Assembly: GCA_023387555.1 (NCBI GenBank)
Contig: JAEWHY010000016.1
Location: forward strand, 1-10,592
DNA: 10,592 nucleotides
Source of the DNA: Pseudomonadota bacterium
GTDB taxonomy: Bacteria > Pseudomonadota > Alphaproteobacteria > Rhizobiales > Xanthobacteraceae
Direction of reading: 5' to 3'
Of the stretch, positions 5,361-10,592 are shown piece after piece (position 1 is the first letter of the stretch; every line of letters starts with the position of its first letter). A model generated the notes under the pieces. The model was not told the origin of the DNA and did not search any database. It saw nothing but the letters and a program-made list of their open reading frames with translations. Position numbers and translations under genes: made by a program.

Positions 5361-6986
5361 ATGCATGAACGTACGTTAACCGGGACCGTCGTCCCCGCGG
5401 TCTTCCTCCTTGTCGTGGCGACCCTGATCGCGCTGATCTGGTGGTGGCTCGGCCGTCCGGTGGCGATGCCGGACAGCGGCGCCGCGGGCGAGAAGCTGCA
5501 GTGCATGTCGTATGCGCCGTTCCGCGGCAAACAGTCGCCCCTGCAATCCGATACCTACATCGCTGCAGCGCAAATCGAGGACGACCTGATCCGCCTCAAG
5601 TCGCTGACCGACTGCATCAGGACCTATTCGATCGAACACGGCCTCGAACAGGTGCCCGCCCTTGCGCGCCGTCACGGCTTGAAGGTCATCCAGGGTCTTT
5701 GGCTGTCCAGCCATCCGGAGAAGAACCGCGACCAGGTAGAGACGATCGTCCGGCTGACCCGGGAATTTCCCGACGTGATCCAGTCGGTCGTCGTTGGCAA
5801 CGAAGTGCTGCTGCGCGGTGAACTGTCGGCGGACAACGTTGCCGCGTTCCTCCGCGAGGTGAAGAGCCGGACCGGCATGCCGGTCACCTATGCCGACGTC
5901 TGGGAGTTCTGGCTGCGCCACCGCGACCTGGCATCGGCCGTCGATTTCCTGACCATCCATATCCTTCCGTACTGGGAGGACTTTCCAATCCCGGCCGCCA
6001 ACTCAGCCGCTCATGTCGAGTCGATCCGCGAGCGGATGGCCGCGGCCTTTCCGGGCAAGGAGATCCTGATCGGCGAGACCGGATGGCCGAGCGCCGGCCG
6101 CATGCGTGAGGGCGCCTTGCCGTCGCTGTCGAACCAGGCGCTGGTGCTGCAGGAGGTGCTCGCGGTCGCCAACCGCAAGGGCTACCGGGTCAATGTGATC
6201 GAGGCTTTCGACCAGCCCTGGAAGCGCCGGCTCGAAGGCACGGTCGGCGGCTATTGGGGCTTGTTCGACGATGCCACGCGCCAGCCGAAGTTCGACTGGG
6301 GCAAGCCGGTGTCCGATCACCCGTTCTGGCGGCAGCAGGCCGCCGGCGGCGTCGTGTTCGCGATCCTGATCTTTGCCGCGGCGTTATGGAGCCGGCGCAA
6401 GGAGGTCGGACCCGGACGATGGGGCGCGATCGCGGTGATCGCGCTGGCTGGTGGCAGCATGATCGGCTGGGCGGTCGAACTGACGGTCTATGAAAGCCTC
6501 GGCGCCGGCGGCTGGATCAGGTCGGCGGCGCTGGTCGCCGTGGCGGCCCTCACGCCGCTGATGCTCGCCATTGTCCTGATCCGCGGAGAGGTCCTGCCAT
6601 CCTTCGCGGATGTCCTGACCGGACGGGGGACAGGCGCTGTGTCATGGGCGTCGTTCGCCGCGGGATGGCTGATAGTCGTGACCGCCGTGCTGGCGATCCA
6701 GGTCGCGCTCGGGCTCGTGTTTGATCCCCGCTACAAGGATTTTCCGTTTGCGCCGCTGACCGCCGCGATCGTCCCGATTGCGCTTGCGGCCTTTGCAAGC
6801 CGCGCCGCCAAGACCGGAGCAGGACGCGCCGAGCGGATCGCTGCGGCAACGCTGGGGCTGTCGGCGGTCTATATTCTCTTCAACGAGAGCGTCGCGAACT
6901 GGCAGTCGGTCTGGCTCTGCGCGCTGCTGGCCGCACTCGCGCTCAGTCTGGTTCGCTTTCGCTGGCGACCGGCCGCGCAAAGCTGA
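5361..6986 (+). CDS. ndvC: NdvC: GH17-domain membrane glucanosyltransferase-like protein for beta-(1,6) linkages
   Basis: The product is 541 residues, close to the 62 kDa reported for Bradyrhizobium japonicum NdvC, whose loss affects the beta-(1,6) linkages of the cyclic glucan. Residues 11-30 are a membrane anchor. A GH17 domain (about 45-315) follows, with likely acid/base Glu148 (VVVGNEV) and nucleophile Glu239 (IGETGWPSAG). It resembles yeast and plant beta-1,3-glucan hydrolases and transglycosylases. Residues about 327-531 form roughly seven membrane helices ending in a basic tail (RFRWRP), so GH17 faces the periplasm. There is no GT2 domain. The GH17 domain is clearly related to that of NdvB: both share HILPYWE, GWPSAG, VIEAFDQPWK or IIEAFDQPWK, and YWGLF. 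It probably transfers glucan chains onto position 6 of the polymer made by NdvB. The gene is transcribed divergently from ndvD-ndvB. No clear ribosome binding site is seen, and the last 44 bp overlap the next gene on the opposite strand. Confidence 0.93.
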   Translation: MHERTLTGTVVPAVFLLVVATLIALIWWWLGRPVAMPDSGAAGEKLQCMSYAPFRGKQSPLQSDTYIAAAQIEDDLIRLKSLTDCIRTYSIEHGLEQVPALARRHGLKVIQGLWLSSHPEKNRDQVETIVRLTREFPDVIQSVVVGNEVLLRGELSADNVAAFLREVKSRTGMPVTYADVWEFWLRHRDLASAVDFLTIHILPYWEDFPIPAANSAAHVESIRERMAAAFPGKEILIGETGWPSAGRMREGALPSLSNQALVLQEVLAVANRKGYRVNVIEAFDQPWKRRLEGTVGGYWGLFDDATRQPKFDWGKPVSDHPFWRQQAAGGVVFAILIFAAALWSRRKEVGPGRWGAIAVIALAGGSMIGWAVELTVYESLGAGGWIRSAALVAVAALTPLMLAIVLIRGEVLPSFADVLTGRGTGAVSWASFAAGWLIVVTAVLAIQVALGLVFDPRYKDFPFAPLTAAIVPIALAAFASRAAKTGAGRAERIAAATLGLSAVYILFNESVANWQSVWLCALLAALALSLVRFRWRPAAQS

Positions 6987-7335
6987 GGATCAGCATTGCG
7001 GCCCCGAGTGCGGAAAGACCGACATTATAAAGGACGACGCCAAAGGCGGCGGCGACGAGGCCAAGGGCGAAGACGGGCAGCGTCGGCCGGATCAGATTGA
7101 TCGCGGCGGCGCCGACCGCCACCCATCCGAACACCGAGTTGTTGAACAGCGTCATCACCAGCGCGCGGGTGGAGCAGAGCCAGGTCTGCAGGCCCGCCTG
7201 GCAGGCGAGCCCGACGCTGCTCAGTTCGATCGCCAGATAGCGCAGGTAAAGCGCATAGCCGAGCGAGACGAAGCCGAGAGCGATCAGCCAGTTGGTTTGC
7301 CGGGCGGTCGGAGCGAAGAGCGGGCGGGTGATCAT
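6943..7335 (-). CDS. Uncharacterised four-helix membrane protein
   Basis: The product is 130 residues. About four hydrophobic segments (near 15-33, 67-82, 86-103 and 105-120) fill most of it, so it should sit in the inner membrane. Between the first two helices lies a segment with two cysteines (Cys45 in GLACQ, Cys54 in WLCST), which might form a disulfide or bind a ligand. I do not recognise the family. The start at 7335 is chosen because the protein then begins with a short polar stretch before helix 1. Upstream in-frame codons encode an arginine/proline-rich tail that runs into the next gene. No strong ribosome binding site is seen. It lies 41 bp after the SPOR gene on the same strand, so the two probably form an operon. 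Its 3' end overlaps the end of convergent ndvC by 44 bp. Confidence 0.8.
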   Translation of the reverse strand: MITRPLFAPTARQTNWLIALGFVSLGYALYLRYLAIELSSVGLACQAGLQTWLCSTRALVMTLFNNSVFGWVAVGAAAINLIRPTLPVFALGLVAAAFGVVLYNVGLSALGAAMLILSFARPVASESEPD

Positions 7336-7376
7336 GCTTGCACTATGCCGGGCGGGGCAGGCGGCAACAAGGCACG

Positions 7377-8189
7377 CTAGCGGACGGCGAGGCGCTGGCC
7401 GTCGAAGGCGGTGGGCTGGCAGGACAGGCCGGCTGCGGCAAGAGATGCGCACAACCTCGCCGCGGTGGCGGCGTTGGCGATCGGACCGGCCACCAGCCGC
7501 AACTCGACATGGCCGCCGCGTCCGTCGCGCACCGCGATCACGGGATGCAACCCGTCCAGGTGGGCGGAATGATTCCGGCGCAGACGATCCCAGGCCGTGC
7601 GCAAGGCGGCCATGTTCGCGCCGCCTGCGATATCGACGCCGAACGCGGATTTGGCAGCGACCGGCTCCTGCGGTTCGGGCTGAGCCGGGGCGGCTGTGGC
7701 AGCGGGAGCTGTGGCGGGCGCGTTGGCAACGGCCAATGGGGTCGGCGTGGTGAGGGGGGCTGCGGCAGCGGCGGCCGCAATCGGCGCGGATCCGGGAGGC
7801 GATCCCCCGGCATTGGCGAGTTTGCCGATCGAACCGGTGACATCCTCGTAGCTGCGCTCCAGCACGGCCATCCGCGCCAGCAGCCGGTCGCGATCCTCCG
7901 TCAGATCGCGGATCGATTCGGCCATCCGCCGGGCTTCATCGGATTGACGCTTCCGCTCGGCCCGCTGCCGGTGTTCGGCTTCGGTCCGCTGTCCGGTCCA
8001 ATTCGCGTAGGCCGAGGCCAGCCGGGTCTGCCCGGTATCGGTTCGGGATGCGATCGCCACAACCAGCAGGCAGGCGGCGGCGACGCCGCCCCAGACGCCA
8101 AGATGCACCAAGGCGCCGAAATCAGCGCTGCCGTCCTTGCCGGACGCAGCCTTGATCACCTGAGGGGTCCGTATCGCGCTGCGAATCAT
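7377..8189 (-). CDS. SPOR-domain inner-membrane protein
   Basis: The product is 270 residues. A short cytosolic N-terminus is followed by one membrane helix (about 28-47) and a charged, probably coiled-coil segment (about 68-115, rich in Arg, Glu, Asp). Then comes an Ala/Pro/Thr-rich linker (about 130-178) and a C-terminal domain (about 181-262) that looks like SPOR: a beta-alpha-beta pattern with ELRLVAGPIANAATAARLCA, where the Gly235-Pro236 pair and following helix are typical. SPOR domains bind glycan strands stripped of stem peptides, mostly at division septa, so a periplasmic cell-wall or division role is likely; the exact job is unknown. The start at 8189 has AGGA (8199-8202) nine bases upstream. 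A longer reading from 8306 would overlap glmU and is less likely. It is divergent from glmU and leads into the small membrane protein gene. Confidence 0.85.
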   Translation of the reverse strand: MIRSAIRTPQVIKAASGKDGSADFGALVHLGVWGGVAAACLLVVAIASRTDTGQTRLASAYANWTGQRTEAEHRQRAERKRQSDEARRMAESIRDLTEDRDRLLARMAVLERSYEDVTGSIGKLANAGGSPPGSAPIAAAAAAAPLTTPTPLAVANAPATAPAATAAPAQPEPQEPVAAKSAFGVDIAGGANMAALRTAWDRLRRNHSAHLDGLHPVIAVRDGRGGHVELRLVAGPIANAATAARLCASLAAAGLSCQPTAFDGQRLAVR

Positions 8190-8290
8190 TTGTGCAAATC
8201 CTAGCAGGAAGCGGGGCGGGGCTGGATCGCCGAAGTGCTTTTCGGGGCTAGCCGGGCGGGCTATGACGCAGGCCGGAATCGAGGATCGCG
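8190..8290. other. Divergent region between the SPOR gene and glmU
   Basis: This 101-bp gap holds the start signals of both genes. GAGG at 8281-8284 is the glmU ribosome binding site, six bases before its ATG, and AGGA at 8202-8199 on the minus strand serves the SPOR gene. A small hairpin CCGAA-GTGCTT-TTCGG spans 8230-8245. I cannot pick out a confident promoter in either direction. Confidence 0.5.
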
Positions 8291-9646
8291 ATGACGTTGC
8301 GAACATGTCTTGCAGTTGTGCTGGCGGCGGGCGAGGGGACGCGGATGCAGTCGTCCCTGCCCAAGGTGCTGCACCGGATCGGCAACGAGCCGATGCTGGC
8401 GCACGTGCTGCACGCGGTCGCCGGCGCCGGTGCGTCGGATTGCGTGGTGGTGGTCGGGCCGGATCACGACGCCATCGCGAAGGAGGCCGCGCGGGCGTTT
8501 CCCAACGCCGGGATCGCGAGGCAGATGGAGCGTCTTGGCACCGCGCATGCGGTTCTCGCGGCGCGGAATGCGATCGAGCGCGGTTTTGACGATATCATCG
8601 TGGTGTTCGCCGACACCCCGCTGGTGCGCCCCGAGACCCTCGGGCAGTTGCGTGCGGCGCTCGCGGCCGGCGCCTCGGTCGCGGTCGCCGGCTTCACGCC
8701 GGCCGATCCGAATGGTTACGGCCGGCTGATCGTCAAGGATGGCCGGCTGCACGCGATCCGCGAGCACAACGATGCGAGCGACGCCGAGCGTGCGATCGGC
8801 CTGTGCAACGGCGGGTTGATGGCGCTGGACGGCGGGCAGGCACTCGCCCTGCTGGAGAAGATCGGCAATGGCAATGCCAAGGGCGAATTCTATCTGACCG
8901 ACGCGGTCGCGCTCGCCAATTATGCGGGCCTGCGCGCCGTCGCCGTCGAGGTCGAGGAGGACGATGTGAGAGGCGTCAACACCAAGGCTCAGCTCGCGGA
9001 AGCCGAAGCCGTGCTGCAGCAGCGTCTGCGTGAAGCCGCGCTCGCCGCGGGCGTCACGATGATCGCCCCGGAGACTGTGTTTCTGTCGGCCGACACCAAG
9101 CTCGCAAGCGACGTGACCATCGAGCCCTATGTCTTCTTTGGCCCGGGCGTGACGGTTGAGTCCGGAGCGATCATCCACTCCTTCTCGCATCTGACCGGCG
9201 CGCATGTCGGCGAGGGTGCCGAGATCGGTCCGTTCGCGCGGATGCGCCCCGGCGCCCGCATGGGCAAGGGTTCGAAGATCGGCAATTTCGTCGAAATGAA
9301 AGCGGCGGTGCTGGGAGACGGCGCCAAGGCCAACCATCTCGCATATATTGGCGATGGCGAGGTGGGCGAGCGCGCCAACATCGGCGCCGGTACGATCTTC
9401 TGCAACTACGACGGGGCGTCCAAGCACCGGACCGAGGTCGGCAAGGGGGCGTTCATCGGCTCCAATTCCTCACTGGTCGCGCCGGTCACCATCGGCGACG
9501 GCGCCTATGTCGGATCGGGCTCGGTGATCACCGAGGACGTGCCCGCGGACTCGCTGGCCCTCGGCCGCGTCCGCCAAGTGGTTAAGGAAGGCTGGGCGTC
9601 TCGCTTGCGGAGCCTCAAGGCGGCGGGCAAGAAGGACCACGGCTGA
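8291..9646 (+). CDS. glmU: GlmU: bifunctional glucosamine-1-phosphate N-acetyltransferase / UDP-GlcNAc pyrophosphorylase
   Basis: This 451-residue cytosolic enzyme makes UDP-N-acetylglucosamine in two steps: acetyl-CoA plus glucosamine-1-phosphate gives GlcNAc-1-phosphate, which with UTP gives UDP-GlcNAc. The N-terminal uridylyltransferase domain (1 to about 228) shows LAAGEGTRM (11-19), Lys25 in LPKVLH, QMERLGTAHAV (78-88), the magnesium aspartate in ADTPL (Asp108), NGYGRL (141-146), and CNGG plus KGEFYLTD (172-175, 198-205). A linker helix precedes the C-terminal left-handed beta-helix acetyltransferase domain (about 255-450), with hexapeptide repeats, the catalytic His349 in KANHL and the NYDG loop (372-375). 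Length is normal, all key residues are present, and the start is fixed by GAGG six bases upstream. glmS follows 113 bp downstream on the same strand, so both steps of hexosamine supply lie together. UDP-GlcNAc feeds peptidoglycan, lipid A and Nod-factor-type chitin oligomers. Confidence 0.98.
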   Translation: MTLRTCLAVVLAAGEGTRMQSSLPKVLHRIGNEPMLAHVLHAVAGAGASDCVVVVGPDHDAIAKEAARAFPNAGIARQMERLGTAHAVLAARNAIERGFDDIIVVFADTPLVRPETLGQLRAALAAGASVAVAGFTPADPNGYGRLIVKDGRLHAIREHNDASDAERAIGLCNGGLMALDGGQALALLEKIGNGNAKGEFYLTDAVALANYAGLRAVAVEVEEDDVRGVNTKAQLAEAEAVLQQRLREAALAAGVTMIAPETVFLSADTKLASDVTIEPYVFFGPGVTVESGAIIHSFSHLTGAHVGEGAEIGPFARMRPGARMGKGSKIGNFVEMKAAVLGDGAKANHLAYIGDGEVGERANIGAGTIFCNYDGASKHRTEVGKGAFIGSNSSLVAPVTIGDGAYVGSGSVITEDVPADSLALGRVRQVVKEGWASRLRSLKAAGKKDHG

Positions 9647-9759
9647 GCGTCCCGCCGCTCGCCGGCCCGGTTACAGGACGAAATGCATTGTGATTTCCGC
9701 AACTTCGCGGATGCTTGTCTAACGGCCCGGGGTCATCGCGGCGGGGGAATCGGCACAAC
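9647..9759. other. glmU-glmS intergenic gap
   Basis: This stretch has no gene. It includes a weak stem TCCGC-AACTTC-GCGGA (9696-9711) without a T-tract, which is unlikely to terminate, so read-through from glmU into glmS is possible. GGGGGA (9743-9748) lies 11 bases before the glmS ATG and is its probable ribosome binding site, with rather long spacing. I see no glmS-type ribozyme. Confidence 0.45.
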
Positions 9760-10592
9760 ATGTGCGGCATAGTCGGAATTCTGGGACGTGAACCGGTTGC
9801 GGGCCAGCTGGTCGACGCGCTGAAGCGGCTGGAATATCGCGGCTACGACTCGGCCGGCATCGCCACCGTCGAGAACGGCCATCTCGAGCGCCGGCGCGCC
9901 GAGGGCAAGCTGCGAAATTTGCAGGAGCGGCTGGGGCGCGAACCGCTGTCCGGGCTCGCCGGCATTGGCCATACCCGTTGGGCCACTCACGGCAAGCCGA
10001 CCGAGAACAATGCCCATCCGCATGCCACCGAGCGGCTTGCGGTCGTGCACAACGGCATCATCGAGAACTTCCGCGAATTGCGCGACGAGCTCGAGAAGCA
10101 GGGCGCCCGTTTCGGCACCGAGACCGACACCGAGGTGGTGGCACATCTCGTCACCGAAGAGATGAAGAAGGGCAAATCGCCGGTCGAGGCGGTGCGCGCC
10201 GCCTTGCCGCGGCTGCGCGGCGCCTTCGCGCTCGCCTTCATTTTCGCCGGCGAAGATGACCTGATGATCGGTGCGCGCCGCGGTTCGCCGCTAGCGGTCG
10301 GGCATGGCGCCGAGGAAATGTATCTGGGGTCCGATGCGCTGGCGCTGGCCCCGTTCACGGATACCATCTCCTATCTCGAAGAGGGCGACTGGGCGGTGAT
10401 CCGCCGGGGCGGTTTGCAGATCTACGACGCGGCCGGCCAGCCGGTGAAGCGCGCGCAGATCAAGACCAGTGGCTCCGCGTTTCTGGTCGACAAGGGCAAC
10501 CATCGTCATTTCATGGCGAAGGAAATTCACGAACAGCCGGAAGTGGTGGCGCACACGCTGTCGCATTATCTCGACATGGCGCATGAGCGGGT
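9760..10592 (+). CDS. glmS: GlmS: glutamine-fructose-6-phosphate aminotransferase, 5' part (runs off window)
   Basis: The first 277 codons are present without a stop; family members are about 600-610 residues, so a little under half is seen. The enzyme converts fructose-6-phosphate and glutamine to glucosamine-6-phosphate and glutamate, the committed step of hexosamine synthesis. The visible part is the class II glutamine amidotransferase domain: Cys2, exposed after Met removal, is the nucleophile (MCGIVG). LEYRGYDSAG (24-33), GHTRWATHG (70-78, with Arg73), NGIIENF (98-104) and ETDTE (121-125, with Asp123) are the usual glutamine-binding elements. It continues past the linker (HFMAKEIHEQP, 250-260) into the start of the isomerase (SIS) region. 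The requirement for Cys at position 2 fixes the start. Its product reaches GlmU after conversion by phosphoglucosamine mutase (GlmM), which is not encoded here. Confidence 0.98.
   Translation, partial: MCGIVGILGREPVAGQLVDALKRLEYRGYDSAGIATVENGHLERRRAEGKLRNLQERLGREPLSGLAGIGHTRWATHGKPTENNAHPHATERLAVVHNGIIENFRELRDELEKQGARFGTETDTEVVAHLVTEEMKKGKSPVEAVRAALPRLRGAFALAFIFAGEDDLMIGARRGSPLAVGHGAEEMYLGSDALALAPFTDTISYLEEGDWAVIRRGGLQIYDAAGQPVKRAQIKTSGSAFLVDKGNHRHFMAKEIHEQPEVVAHTLSHYLDMAHER

Noticed and set aside
8190..8306. Longer start for the SPOR protein at 8306
   Set aside because: It would overlap glmU head-to-head and add a non-conserved-looking tail. The start at 8189 has an AGGA site and a normal N-terminus before the membrane helix.
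8261..9427. A 388-codon open frame on the minus strand, antisense to glmU
   Set aside because: The other strand encodes an intact, fully motif-bearing GlmU. The antisense product is His/Arg/Asp-rich and resembles no family.
8291..9646. ADTPL in place of the GDxPL often quoted for GlmU
   Set aside because: The metal-binding aspartate is retained, and Ala at the preceding position is, as I recall, usual in alphaproteobacterial GlmU, so it is not a lesion.
9696..9711. Hairpin TCCGC-N6-GCGGA between glmU and glmS as a terminator
   Set aside because: The stem is only five base pairs and no T-run follows.
9647..9759. glmS-type ribozyme upstream of glmS
   Set aside because: The gap is short, has none of the pseudoknotted core I would expect, and this ribozyme is known mainly from Gram-positive bacteria.

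Overview
The window is GC-rich alphaproteobacterial chromosome, most likely Bradyrhizobium or a close relative in the Nitrobacteraceae. The evidence is a locus matching the Bradyrhizobium ndvB/ndvD/ndvC genes for cyclic beta-(1,3),(1,6)-glucan synthesis, a large palindromic intergenic element of a kind I recall as common in this group, and high third-position G/C in all genes. No phage, insertion sequence, CRISPR or plasmid functions are visible. The genus is an inference.

Layout from left to right. A tRNA-Lys(UUU) gene is cut by the left edge (1-54, minus). It diverges from an M20D amidohydrolase (337-1515, plus). A palindromic repeat (1518-1649) fills almost the whole gap between that gene and the convergent ndvB (1655-4507, minus). 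Upstream of ndvB lies a small exported protein gene in the position described for ndvD (4666-5136, minus). After a 224-bp divergent region comes ndvC (5361-6986, plus). The 3' end of ndvC overlaps by 44 bp a convergent four-helix membrane protein gene (6943-7335, minus), which lies 41 bp downstream of a SPOR-domain membrane protein gene (7377-8189, minus). Divergent from that are glmU (8291-9646, plus) and the first 277 codons of glmS (9760 to the right edge, plus).

Much of the window concerns cell-envelope carbohydrate. GlmS and GlmU make UDP-GlcNAc for peptidoglycan and lipopolysaccharide. The SPOR protein probably binds septal peptidoglycan. NdvB looks like a processive glucan synthase (cytosolic GT2 domain) fused to a periplasmic GH17 transglycosylase-like domain. 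NdvC carries a second GH17 domain on a different membrane domain, and the small four-cysteine protein is predicted to be periplasmic. Polymerisation, export, branching and ring closure of a periplasmic beta-glucan could therefore be handled by the three ndv products.

The least expected non-coding signal is a 12-base motif, GTTTAGCKTTCC. It occurs three times within about 730 bp, only in the two intergenic regions of the ndv locus, and one copy lies one base from the ndvB start codon. None of the three ndv starts has a clear Shine-Dalgarno sequence, whereas the M20D, SPOR, glmU and glmS genes do have recognisable ones.
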